Position numbers and translations under genes: made by a program
In this document: positions 1 to 10,750 of the stretch, one piece after another
How the letters are laid out: the number at the start of each line of letters is the position of its first letter
How positions within the stretch are numbered: the first letter of the stretch is position 1
Notes under the pieces: model-generated
What the model was told of the DNA's origin: nothing
Seen by the model: the letters and a program-made list of their open reading frames with translations, nothing else
Database searches by the model: none
DNA from: Hymenochaete sp. R1
Taxonomy: Eukaryota > Basidiomycota > Agaricomycetes > Hymenochaetales > Hymenochaetaceae
Direction: 5' to 3'
NCBI GenBank assembly: GCA_019400425.1
Contig: JAFREE010000043.1
Span: 62,001-126,000 of the forward strand
Length of the DNA stretch: 64,000 nucleotides

Positions 1-3000
1 TGAGATATCGATCCCTTTGTGCCCTCAGCCCATGGGCTGTCGCTCGTGCCGACTTGTCATTCGACCTTTCTGCTTGCCTGGCTTTGTTGTAGATCAATTC
101 CGCAGAAGATAGAAGGCTCTTTTCTGTCTCGAGGTATCTTTCCTTAGGGAAGTAAATGTCGTAGCCAGATAATTGCCAGAAAGACAAGTAAAGTCCAGGT
201 CTGAAAAATATAGTAAGTAATAAAGTAAATCTAAATCATAGGTATGCGTACCCGATTAGGTCATACGCATTACCCGGCGCTACGGCCTTTGCCTCGTCGA
301 AAAGAGCAAGCAAGTCTGGCACCCACGGTGACTGAGAATAATCAGCATATATGTTAGGTCTTTTTTGAAAGTAGACTTACATTATTCTTTATTTCTTCGA
401 CTGTGGTTTCTTCGACTTTTATCTCAGGTCCACCATTTGGCACGTCCACGTCCATCTTCTCACCGTTGATTTCAGAATGGGATGCAGATGCCTCGTTCAT
501 CTCCTTTTTCTCGGACTCGGTATTCGGTGGCTGCGTAGATGGCTCGCGCTTCGCGGCAAGTGCGGCTTTAAGGCGTTTTTCCGTTGCTCTGGCTTCTTCT
601 ACCTTCTTTCGTTCCTTAGCTTCTGACCAAGACACTGCATGTCTCTTCGATATAATCAATAAGAAAACTTAAAAGGAGTAAAGAGTAGAACTTACTGAAA
701 TGGCATCGTTAAGCATTGGCCGTAGGACTTGCATAGCAATAGCAGGGCTCATGCCGTACATAGATACGAGTGTGGTTAGAGATGGGATAATGCCACAATA
801 ATCCTTGGGAAGCACAGCAGTTGGTGATGCTAACAGCTCAAGATATTGAAACAGAACACCATGGGTTGCGTCATACAGAAAGGCCATGGACTTGAGATAC
901 GCATCCCTTGCTTTGAAAACGCAGGCCTGTCTCTGTTGTGTAACCTGTACCAGGATAGCAAAAGCCAATTTTGTATCGATAAGTGTCCGCCCCAGACGCT
1001 GTGTGCCTTTCAGAGACGCTTCAGACGCTTCAAGGCCTGCTCCTCGTAGGTCAGAAGCCACTGCTTCAACACGTAGCGCCGGCCCGCCTGCCATGGACGC
1101 AATTTGTGCATCGGATAGACTGGGAAGAGGCTCGATCCCTGCCATTTTGAGAATCAATTTCTCCAAGACGATAATCTCGGAGGTTTGGCCATTGTAGAGC
1201 TGATGGACGATGTACTTCAACACTGATGATAGGTCTGTGCTGTAGCGTCGGAATAGTGCACCCGTGAATGTCGCAAGACCTGAAGGTAATGAGAAACATA
1301 TTGGTCGATTTATTGATGAAGGAACATACTTTGGAGCCAATCAGACGCATTAGCGCCATCGTCTTTCAGCCTGTCCTTGTGTGGGTTTGCAAGAGCGTCG
1401 ATAACAATGAATACGAGAACATCAAAACCCATGTTTGTCGCAAATCGGAGAGCTTGGATTACGACATCAGCTAAATTATCGTAAGCTTGGATCTGGTTTA
1501 CGGCATTTGTGAAAAATATGCATGGGTTGGTATGCGCCATTTTCGCAACTTTCCCAGCCAACGATTCGACGGTTTGAGAAGAAAGTCGTCGGAGTATGCC
1601 CTTCGACTCTCGTTCTTTTAGAATGCGCTGGACATTCAATTCCGGGTGAGTCTTATAAGACGCATCTCGCCATTCGCCGTACAATCTCCAACGTATGGTC
1701 ATATCAAAGTAGCGGAGTATGTTCCAAACTTCAACCGTACATATAGCGTTTCCGGCCATCATTGAAAGTGCAGGCAGGAGGTGCTTGCGAGCTGTCGAGA
1801 GCCAAAATTGCTGAACAAGGTTCTCTGGCTCAGTGATTGTTGGAATGCCGCGCTTCACCTTTGCCTCTGGATCGCTTGGTGTCTGCGGAATATGAATAGG
1901 CATACGTAAAACACCACTACCAATATATACGTGGTACTCACAGCTTGTATAAGATGCACTCTGCCAAGGCGCAAGAACTTGTTTAAAAACAAAGGATCTC
2001 GACTGACGTATACGCCAACAAATCTCAGAAGAGGCTCAACTACATCCATAAGGTCATCCAAAGACTGACACATTGGTATCCACTCCGACCATTGGGGGAA
2101 AAAGAATACGCAATCATGAGTATGGGTGCTGGGGGGGACGGGCGCGCATAGCGTGAGTTGCGCTTTCCGTATAGGTATCACTATTTTGCCAGGTGAAGCA
2201 AAGCGAGAGCGGGGTTGCATGAAGCCCTGGTTGCGCCCTTTACCGTAATGTTTTTCGTAAATGGGAGCAATGGAAATTTTCAGAGCGCGCATTAATAAAT
2301 CCGCTATATCCTTCTGGATATCGACGAGCCAAGGGTGTTGAGATAGGAGCTCGATCGCAGGGCGTAACACACCGACTGAAAGGAGAGCGACAACGATCAT
2401 TGCTTTCTGGGCTGGAGGATCTTTCACTTCCGAAGTTATCTTTTCTTCGTTCGCAGCCTTCGGTCTCGAAGAACCTGATTCGAGAGGTGCCGCCATGGCA
2501 AGAAAATTATTGGCGGACGACTTGACGCGTTCCTGTACATCGTCCAAATACCTCTGGTGTAGAGCGGGAAGGTCTTCTTCTGCAGGACTCAACTGCTCGT
2601 TGTAAGAAATGAGACTTACAAACATGCCACGGCTAGGTGAAAAAACATACATGAGGGTACAGGTCTTCCAATTCGACAAACTGCTCTCTTATCAGAAGAG
2701 CAGCTACAAGATAGAGACCTCTTGTGCATGGGGCTGTTGTCTCTTGCGACTGAAAAGGAGTATTGAGGTATCAGAGACCGGTATTCAACTGGGGGGTGTT
2801 AAGATCACTGACTTGGTAATGCTTAAACTTGAAGCCAAGTACCTGTGCCAGAACTTTCGACTTTGACTTGCTGGAAGCAAGGACACTCTTCATTTGTCTT
2901 TCTGCCAAACTCAGGATTTCTCCTAAGCTCTTTCCGCGAAAAAGGTCGGGATCCTCGCTCTGAGATGCTGGGCTGTTCCAATCTTTCAATTGTGTGCTCT

Positions 3001-4112
3001 GACCCGCCCACATAGACTGCGATAAGAAAGCCAGGAAGAAATGCCAATGTGTTGCGATGTTCACGGAAAAGACATCTAAAACAATGTCCAACACCCTGTT
3101 TGGGTCTAAATCAAAAGAGCCTATGAGACCAACCACACGCTTCCAAGCTGTCGCTGCGCGTATTTGGACCTCAGCAAAGGTTTCCACGGGTGTTGCGGTT
3201 GCCGGATCATTTGGAGGACCGAGGCTACTTGTAATGTCTGTCGTAAGTTTTGAATAACCTTCAGACTGCTCGCGAAGAAGATTGAACTTGTTTTGTTTGT
3301 AACTTGGGGGTATAAGCCGAAGCGTCGTGACACATAAGACGTGGGTAGACTTACAACAAACCAGTCCGGGTACGTATTTCCTTCTTGTCAAACCCAGTCT
3401 TGTCCGGTATCAGACCAGCTGAAGTTAAGAGCAACGTATCTAGCCGTTCGCGGCATGCAGCTGGTTCTGCAACTTTCATGACCTAAAAAGGTTTCAGTAG
3501 AACAATCGCGGTGATTTGGAACCATACGTACGACCAATCTTTTCAACAAGAGCGCGACTTTTTCCTTGTCGCCCTCAGCAGCATTCCGGACGCTATCCAA
3601 TTTCCGAGTTTTCTCCAAAGTATCCTCCTCCACTTTGTCATTTTTTGGATCCACCGAAGGCAGTAAAAGCTTGACATCCGCAAGAATTTCATCCAGCTCG
3701 CTATCAATGGCCCAAATGAGGTCAACCACTAGTTCCCCAAAGAGAACAAGCTCGCGAGGACGCTCTCCTCCTACCGACGAAGTCGACGGAAGTTCTGACA
3801 GAACACTTTGAATGAACGATTCAATGGCATGGACATCCAGTCGGGTCTTAAACGATGGTGCCCATGATTCCAATGCACTGTAGAATAGGGTCTGGTAAGA
3901 TATTGCCAGTGCGTCCGTGTTCGAAGGGTCTTTGAAGTGAGAATGGTTCGACTTAAACATATTTCGGCTGGAGAAAAAAGAGTGAGTTTGAGATTAGCAA
4001 ATACAATCGAGTAGCTGAATTTGTGATAAAATTCGATTTGGATTCACCATTGCGCTTCGCCGCCGTCGGTCCACTTATCCACACATTCCTTTACTTGCTC
4101 GATGAGGTCCAT
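1..4112 (-). CDS. THO2: THO complex subunit 2 (3' part of gene off the left edge)
   Basis: Large subunit of the nuclear THO/TREX complex, which couples transcription elongation to mRNA packaging and export. The chain reads right to left across about a dozen exons. The start is ATG at 4112 (MDLIEQVKECVDKW); a small first exon splices through GT..CAG into CRNMFKSNHSHF. Family landmarks are clear: the RWRLYGEWRD block near 1670, the KGILRRLSSQTVESLAGKVAK block near 1580, NPCIFFTNAVNQIQAYDNL near 1500, FTGALFRRYSTDLSSVLKY near 1240, and TFWQL..YDIYFPKERY near 170-120, which is the Thoc2-type region. About 1,150 residues lie in the window; the charged C-terminus lies beyond the left edge. Introns are short and keep the frame, so the gene looks intact. 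Family identity is by recognition of these motifs, not by a search. Confidence 0.93.
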
Positions 4113-4596
4113 GAACAACAGCGAACTGCACCAGCCGGCCTCCGGTCCGTTTCTGGCCCTCCCAGATATTCGAAAATTCAAAACCAACTGCAAATAGCAG
4201 TCGCTGAAGAGTCGGAGTGAAGAGCAAGTTTCTAGGGAAGCATGAAGTTCAGAACGCAGACGTGACGATGTGTGCCAGAATGACGCCGATCTTGCTAACG
4301 TAATACGCGTTTAGAAAAAAGCTGGAGGCATCGGCAACCAGATGATTTTACAACAACGAATCTAATCCCTCAAACTCTTCTAGTAAGAAAAGACGATTGA
4401 GATGTATTATTCTTACAACTAACGGCCTGTTGGAAAACATATACCCAGTAATGTAGCTCGACCTCCTTGACGCAGAGAATCGCAAAACCTCAAAAATGAC
4501 GCAAAAGAAGTGTCAATAATAATCCACTTGCGCATGCTATTGATCGTATACAGTGACTTCCGAATGCAAATGATACGTATTGCGAAGCATTTAATT
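4113..4596. other. Intergenic region upstream of THO2
   Basis: About 480 bp between the THO2 start codon and the stop codon of the next minus-strand gene. It must contain the THO2 promoter and the 3' UTR of the coiled-coil gene. Short open frames here do not splice into anything recognisable. I see no repeat or RNA gene. Confidence 0.5.
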
Positions 4597-5618
4597 TTAT
4601 GGCTGCTCAGAATCTGCCCCAATAATACCTTCCAAGACTTGAATAACACGCTGTTGCCGCTTGAAGGTTGTAATTTGTTAGTTAGACTACGATTCCGAAG
4701 AAAATAGACCCCATACGTCTTTTGTGCCAGGTTCGCTGCTTTCATACATCATTGGTACTCCATATTGTTCTAATGAAGTTTGCTGCCGTGACGTCAAAGC
4801 ATCCCAGGCTGGAATCACTCGGTCCCGGTCGAACTGGTGTAGCTCCTTCATGAACATCTCCTTCATTTTCTGTCTCGAACCCAGCCATTAGTACACCGTA
4901 AAGAAGACGACATTTGAGGGAATACAAACATTGGCTTCACCCTCAGAGATCTGGGATCCTAACATATTCGTCCTAATGTGACATAAGCAACTTAACAGAC
5001 TTGTTCGTTATCAATTGTGAATCGGCACTGACTTTGTGATCATAACTTTAACTTTTTCTTCCTGCTTCATTATCAGAGCTCGCCTTTCATCCCATAACCG
5101 CCTTTCCAATTCATGCTGGTCTTGGCGTAGCTTCGAGTGTTCAGTTTATACTTCAGTTTACACATAAAGTCAAACGTTCGTCACTTCACCTTCCTGATTT
5201 TATTGACAAAGACTGGATCTTCAGACGAGAGAGCAAGATGTGGTAGTGATTGCTGGAACGTGTAATCTCGCAAATCTGCTGTACTTCTCAAATAAGATGT
5301 CGTGGGCGGAGCTGCCGCAGCTTGAGAAAGATTATCGTTTCCTGATTCTGGGCTTCGTAGGCGAGACAGAAGGTCGGAGACAGATTGCTCAGATATGGCG
5401 GAAGCGTTTGGGCGCTTAACTTCCAAGGCCGGTTGATCAGCGGAGGGGAGGTAATCTAGCTCCGAGTCTCTTTCATTCAGGTCGGCCCAAGCTTGAGAAG
5501 AGCGCAGACGGTCCAACAAAGCGGATACTCCCGCAGGATCCTATGTCAAGATTTACAATGAAATTGCAGGGCGGTAGCAAGCTGAATGTCGACTTGCGTT
5601 GATATTTGTGAAGTCCAT
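4597..5618 (-). CDS. Uncharacterised coiled-coil protein, about 242 aa
   Basis: Six exons give one continuous protein. It starts with MDFTNIN (ATG at 5618), then DPAGVSALLDRLRSSQAW, a Ser/Ala-rich middle, a charged helical stretch (LRQDQHELERRLWDERRA), an amphipathic block (KMKEMFMKELHQFDRDRV), and a C-terminal RQQRVIQVLEGIIGADSEQP before TAA at 4597-4599. Heptad-like spacing in the two charged blocks predicts a coiled coil. The first intron (5541-5597) starts with GCAAGT, a GC-AG intron; a GT donor one base further on breaks the frame. All other introns are GT-AG with good branch points. I do not recognise a named family; it looks like a conserved fungal protein because every splice preserves a long amphipathic reading frame. 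It is divergent from RPL3 across a 206-bp promoter region. Confidence 0.72.
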
Positions 5619-5733
5619 GGATATGATGGTGTAACGATAAATTAGATAGAGATCCTAGTAAGAGAAGGCTTAGTCAAAGCCTTGAGCGTCAGAGAAGTGA
5701 CAGATCCAGAAGTAGCAGAGCAGATTTTGCACA

Positions 5734-5740
5734 TCACGTG
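5734..5740 (+). promoter_or_regulatory. TCACGTG E-box in the RPL3 promoter
   Basis: A TCACGTG heptamer lies 85 bp upstream of the RPL3 ATG, inside the 206-bp region shared with the divergent coiled-coil gene. In fungi this core is bound by bHLH factors of the Cbf1 type. A CCAAT motif also lies near 5800. Function here is inference only. Confidence 0.4.
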
Positions 5741-5824
5741 GTACTGTACAGTACTTATTATATTATTGGCTTCACGGTGAATTCAGCTCAAAACATCGAC
5801 AACCAATACAATCCAAGAGCAACA

Positions 5825-7281
5825 ATGAGGTGCGCAGTCATTTCATTACCCAAATGAGAAGATAGCTCTAACGTCGTTTGCAGTCACCGTAAGGTATGTC
5901 GACCCGAGAGTATAGCTAAATTCGAATACCTTGATGTTTAATTCTTCACTATGCAGTACGAGGAACCCCGACACGGTTCTCTTGGATTCTTGCCCCGCAA
6001 GAGGGCGGCTCGTCACCGTGGAAAGGTCAAGTCGTTCCCGAAGGATGACCCCAAAAAGCCTGTCCATCTTACCGCCATCATGGGCTACAAGGCCGGTATG
6101 ACCCATGTTGTTCGTGATCTCGACCGTCCTGGATCTAGTACGTATTTTCCAGCTGAAACAACTGGAGCATACTCATACAAAATAAATTTGCTACAGAGAT
6201 GAACAAGCGTGAAATCGTCGAGGCTGTCACCGTTGTAGAGACTCCCCCAATGATTGTTGTTGGTCTCGTTGGCTACGTTGAGACGCCTCGCGGCCTCCGT
6301 ACTCTTACGACGGTTTGGGCTTCTCACTTGTCGGACGAGCTCAAGAGGCGCTTCTACAAGAACTGGTACCGGTCAAAGAAGAAGGCCTTCACTCGATATG
6401 CAAAGAAGCATGCAGAGGACAACGGCAAGTCTCTGGCTCGCGAACTTGAGCGTATTCGCAAGTACTGCTCAGTTGTCCGTGTTCTCGCGCATACCCAGAT
6501 CCGCCAGACGAGCCTGAAGCAGAAGAAGGCACACTTGATGGAGATCCAAGTCAACGGTGGCTCTATCGGGGACAAAGTCGACTTCGCCAACGGACTATTC
6601 GAGAAGCCTATCGACATCAGCTCCGTCTTTGAACAGGACGAGGTCATCGATGTTATTGCGGTCACCAAAGGTCATGGATACGAGGGTGTTACGCACAGAT
6701 GGGGAACGACAAGGCTTCCTCGCAAGACCCACAGAGGTCTCCGTAAGGTTGCTTGCATCGGTGCATGGCACCCTTCGAAGGTCATGTTCTCCGTTGCGCG
6801 TGCCGGTCAAAGTGAGTAGGGTATATGCATTTCATGTCCCAGAATCTCATTGGATTACCCTTTCCATAGACGGTTACCACCACCGTACCGAACTTAACAA
6901 GAAGATCTACCGCATTGGTAAGGGTGATGATGAGCACAATGCTTCGACTGATGCCGACGCAACGAAGAAGGCTATCACGCCTTTGGGTGGCTTCCCTCAT
7001 TACGGTATCGTGAAGAACGATTTCGTCATGCTTAAGGGCTCCATTCCGGGAACGAAGAAGCGTGTCATTACTCTACGCAAATCGCTCATGGTTCATACTT
7101 CGCGCCGGGATCTCGAGAAGGTCACTCTCAAGTTCATCGACACTTCCTCAAAATTCGGCGTAAGTCAACATTTGGCGTTAGCGGTGGATTATTATCTGAT
7201 TATATGTGTTCCTAGCACGGCTCGTTCCAAACTGCCGAGGAGAAGTCTGCCTTCTTGGGCACTCTCAAGTCCCGAGAGTGA
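5825..7281 (+). CDS. RPL3: 60S ribosomal protein L3 (uL3)
   Basis: Core large-subunit protein near the peptidyl-transferase centre. The protein is about 390 aa and full length. The start is split over tiny exons: ATGAG (5825-5829), then a 10-nt exon TCACCGTAAG (5884-5893), then TACGAG from 5957, giving [20 protein letters not shown], the canonical L3 N-terminus. Further blocks are [41 protein letters not shown], and the [20 protein letters not shown] region that carries the conserved loop. The last exon, after a GT-AG intron near 7160-7215, ends [18 protein letters not shown] and stops at TGA 7279-7281. Codon choice is C-rich at third positions, unlike the neighbours, as expected for a highly expressed gene. 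Confidence 0.97.
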
Positions 7282-7562
7282 ACGGCCCGGGCGCTCTGTC
7301 ACTGGCTGTACACTTATGTTCTTTCATGTTTTCTCCACTCGTATCCCTGTATTTCTTTGCTATGACATTCATGATGGAATCGAGACACATTGAAGAGGGC
7401 AAAAGTAGCAAAAGTCGCCTGAGCGTGACCCTGATCTTGCGATATTCTGTGATTCCTTATATAACGAGTTTGTATCTCTCATGTCGATCGTCTAGATAAT
7501 TGAACGTGAGGTCGCGAGGCGTACGCCCTCTGGCTCCTCTAGCCCCTTGTATCATTCCTTCC

Positions 7563-8432
7563 ATGACCAGTGAGCTCAGCGTCCTCACCCCAGTTGAGCC
7601 AGAAGGCCATGAGAATAAGGCGGCTACTCCTGAACTCTGTTGCTATGCATTCGATGCGCTCTACTGCGAGCTTCTGAGACATGAACGTGTCCCGCCAAAG
7701 TTAACAGATGAGATGTAGTGAGTATGGCTCCTCGGTCTGCTTTCATGAATGCGATGGTAACACTCGGCTTTCATGACTGCTAGCCCAATGTTTGTTACTT
7801 GGAATGCGGGCTCCTCGCATCGCCTGCGAGGATGCATTGGAACCTTCGAGCCACAGCCTCTTTATGAGGGTTTGTCCGATTACGCTCTCACGAGTGCCCT
7901 CAGAGACACACGCTTCATGCCCATAACCAAACGCGAACTTCCCAACCTTCAATGTTGGTGAGCCTCCAACTTTATCCATGCAAACTCTAATGATATGTTG
8001 ACTAATGCATTTAACAGCGTTTCGTTACTCACGGACTTCGAGGATGCGTCGAACTACCTTGATTGGACCGTCGGAATCCACGGCATCTACATCTCATTCA
8101 CTCACCCCACCCTTTCTGGTGTCCTTTCCGGTGCAGGAGCATCCGAAGCGCCTTCTCCACTCTCAGCCTCGCCTATACCTAGCTCCCGCTCGTCTCGCAA
8201 CAGCTACACACGCCGCACACTGACGGCGACGTACCTCCCGGAAGTCATGCCCGAACAAGGATGGGACAAGCTCGACGCTATCGATAGCGCAATACGCAAG
8301 GCGGGATGGGATGGGCGGATCACCGAAGACCTGCGCCGCAGCATCAAGCTGCGTAGATACCAGAGCAGCAAGAATTCAGTCATATACGATGAGTTTAAGG
8401 AGTGGAGAGCTGCTCAAGGTTACAAGGTCTAA
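7563..8432 (+). CDS. AMMECR1-domain protein
   Basis: Three exons give about 245 aa. The ATG at 7563 begins MTSELSVLTPVEPEG, followed by CCYAFDALYCELLRHERVPP. The second exon carries the AMMECR1 core FVTWNAGSSHRLRGCIGTF, matching the invariant LRGCIGTF hexapeptide region of this ancient family, then YALTSALRDTRF. The third exon carries DWTVGIHGIYISF, then TYLPEVMPEQGWDKLDAID, IRKAGWDGRI and a C-terminal KLRRYQSSK. A Ser-rich insert (GASEAPSPLSASPIPSSRSS) separates two conserved blocks, as in several fungal members. Biochemical function of the family is unsettled. The gene is convergent with the PPR-like gene, with stops only about 130 bp apart. Confidence 0.9.
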
Positions 8433-8565
8433 TCAACAATCTCGATTCCTGTTTTCTACTCACTATCAATTGTGTACAATGTCGCTCGTTTGGGTTTTGA
8501 GTTGGACTGACAACCAAGCCTTTGTATAATATTGTGTGGAATAGATGAGAAAGCAAATGGCAAAG

Positions 8566-10377
8566 CTATACATGAACATCCCGATCCGGTAAATCATACG
8601 TCCCATACTTCGTCTCCAATGCCCGCATACGGCCACTCTTGGGGAATCGCCAATGAGCGTTCACCTTTGCCCACACCTCTCGCAGGATGTCGAAGTCACC
8701 GCCGGTCGTCTTCTTGACAGCCGACATGATCCAGCCAATGATACGCTCATTTGGCTCGACCCGGTCTCCCATGTCGAAGAAGGCATCCAAGATGACTTTA
8801 AGTCTATTCCAGTCCCATTCTACATCTTGCCTAGGCACGCGCTCAGATCGAGACAGGCACTGCCCGTGCTTCGCGAACCCAAGGAAGCACCCGCGGAAAA
8901 TGGGATAGGTCGGGTGGAAGAACTCACCGTCAGGGTAGGAGCGGCGAGTTGCTAACATGTCTGTGAAGACTTGCAGCGCCTCGACAGGACGACTGTGGTA
9001 CGCGTAAGCTTGGATGACAAGGCTATAGATTTCCTCTGAGGGTACGACCGATCGCGGGATGCGGATCCCTTCTACATATATTGTGTCTTCTTCGCCTTTC
9101 TCATTCGATGTGAGGCCGTGCATTAGGTTCTCAAGGTTTCGGCGTAGTGTGTTATATACGCTTTCCACGACGAAGATCCTGTTCTCGCGAGCGGCGCAGG
9201 TCATGTACGCGCAAATAGCGTCTGCGCCGATGTCTTCAGGTTTTAGCGACGAAAGCAAAGACTGTACCCCTTCCAATCCTTCTCCCGCGTGAAGGTAAGA
9301 TAAGACCGAGAGCTGAGTGATTCGATCATGTTCTAGGTCAGACGCATGGAGAAGCCCCTGCGCATGTTCAATGGCTGCTCGGTGACGGGTGCGTATCGCA
9401 AGGCTGAGTAAAGTATTATACGTTATGATATCAGGTTGCATTCGTGCCACGAGCCGGTGCAACCCTGCCGTTCTTGCCTCGTCCACGTCAACCGACATGT
9501 CCGAGAACACCGCCAGAGCCTTGTTATACGCAGGAAGCGGGACCCTGCCGCGGAGGCCTACGCCCGCGAAATGAATGAGGTTGTTCCATTCGTGGGTGGT
9601 CAAGTGGGGCATTCCACGGCGTCCTCGCTCCTGGCGAAGGCGATTGAGCACGGAAAGCAAGCGGACGTAGAGTTTTTGGAAATGACGGCGCTTTCGTTTG
9701 CGCTCTTTGATGAGTCTGCGGGATAATCTGACTAGTAATGGCACGTCGAAGGCGCTGTGGGCGTCGAGGCCAATGGCTCCGGGAACTTCGAAGGATACCA
9801 GACGTCGATACGCTTCCCAAGCATCTTCTAAAGTATTCGGGTCGTCGACCCAGATGATATCTTGAAGTTCGGGTATAGTCAGGCCCTCGATAGGTCTCTT
9901 CCGGCCCCGCATTTCGATTAGCTTCTTCGGGAAAACGTGTTGGTCGTTTTCGTCGGCGAAAATTTGGCCTTCGTCCAGGTGGTCGAAAAGGTCTGTTGCA
10001 TTCGAATCCGTAGCTTCTAAAGACGTTTCTTTGCTGGCGAGGGGCGACTCGTCTTGTAATTGTACTTGCGGAGATGCCTGGCGCCAGGATCGTCCGAGTC
10101 CCTCCTCTGTATCCTCTTTGTCCCCAGCTCCGACTACTGTTGCAACACTTTGATCCCGATGACTTTTCGGTAGAGGAATATGAATCCGCGCTCCGAAACT
10201 GTGAAACTGGAAGACGGGATTGGTCGTCTCTGCAGCTACATTTCGAGCAACAAAGCGAGAGGAGAAAACGAGAGAACAAAATCGGCGGAATTGCAGGGAC
10301 CCGAGGCATGTGACGATTCTTCCGTTCGTGAAGGCCAGACGACTGTGAACGATGCCTGATAAGGACGCCTTCAGCAT
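8566..10377 (-). CDS. Mitochondrial PPR-like protein, intronless
   Basis: A single uninterrupted exon of about 603 aa, unusual in this intron-rich window. The first ATG is at 10377 (MLKASLSGIVHSRLAFTNGR); the upstream in-frame TTG is not needed. The N-terminus is rich in Arg, Ser and hydrophobics with almost no acidic residues, as in a mitochondrial presequence. From about residue 290 there are helical repeats of pentatricopeptide type, for example DIITYNTLLSLAIRTRHR and EEIYSLVIQAYAYHSRPVEA, the latter followed by LQVFTDML. PPR proteins bind organellar RNA in a sequence-specific manner; the likely role is mitochondrial RNA processing or translation. The target RNA cannot be deduced. It is divergent from GPN3. 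Confidence 0.85.
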   Translation of the reverse strand: MLKASLSGIVHSRLAFTNGRIVTCLGSLQFRRFCSLVFSSRFVARNVAAETTNPVFQFHSFGARIHIPLPKSHRDQSVATVVGAGDKEDTEEGLGRSWRQASPQVQLQDESPLASKETSLEATDSNATDLFDHLDEGQIFADENDQHVFPKKLIEMRGRKRPIEGLTIPELQDIIWVDDPNTLEDAWEAYRRLVSFEVPGAIGLDAHSAFDVPLLVRLSRRLIKERKRKRRHFQKLYVRLLSVLNRLRQERGRRGMPHLTTHEWNNLIHFAGVGLRGRVPLPAYNKALAVFSDMSVDVDEARTAGLHRLVARMQPDIITYNTLLSLAIRTRHRAAIEHAQGLLHASDLEHDRITQLSVLSYLHAGEGLEGVQSLLSSLKPEDIGADAICAYMTCAARENRIFVVESVYNTLRRNLENLMHGLTSNEKGEEDTIYVEGIRIPRSVVPSEEIYSLVIQAYAYHSRPVEALQVFTDMLATRRSYPDGEFFHPTYPIFRGCFLGFAKHGQCLSRSERVPRQDVEWDWNRLKVILDAFFDMGDRVEPNERIIGWIMSAVKKTTGGDFDILREVWAKVNAHWRFPKSGRMRALETKYGTYDLPDRDVHV

Positions 10378-10750
10378 CAACTTCGGGTCGTGTAATCATT
10401 CTTTCATACGAAAGAAAGCTGTCAGCAGGGAGTAAAGAAAGATTAGAAAGAATGAAAGCGTACCACGACCTGGCCGGCTTCTACAGAGCAAGCCGTAGGC
10501 GTTCACGCACGAGTTCAACTTTAAGTTTTAACTACAACGCTGCGCTAACTAAGCTTCAGTCTGTTATGGGACGTTTGGGAAAGCTTAGCCTAGGGAACGC
10601 AGCTGCCGGTTGGCCAGAATTTCGCGCGTCCTGAGTGGATTGGATGGTCAAATGACATAATCACACTCAAAGATCGACACTGAGCTCAGCACTTTGTAGG
10701 GTTGTCCGGGCTTCATTGTTCACGTTGAACATCCTCCTCTTCAAAACGCA
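10378..10750. promoter_or_regulatory. Shared 373-bp promoter region, PPR-like gene and GPN3
   Basis: The start codons of the two genes face away from each other, so this region must hold both promoters. I see no clear TATA box, repeat or RNA gene. A short open frame (about 60 codons from 10452) has no recognisable content. Confidence 0.5.

Noticed and set aside
6557..7393. 278-codon plus-strand frame through RPL3
   Set aside because: It is an out-of-frame read of RPL3 exons that regains the L3 frame only by reading through an intron.
9524..10399. 291-codon minus-strand open frame overlapping the PPR-like gene
   Set aside because: It is an alternative frame of the PPR-like exon, Arg/Pro-rich with no family motifs; the PPR frame has a presequence and repeats.
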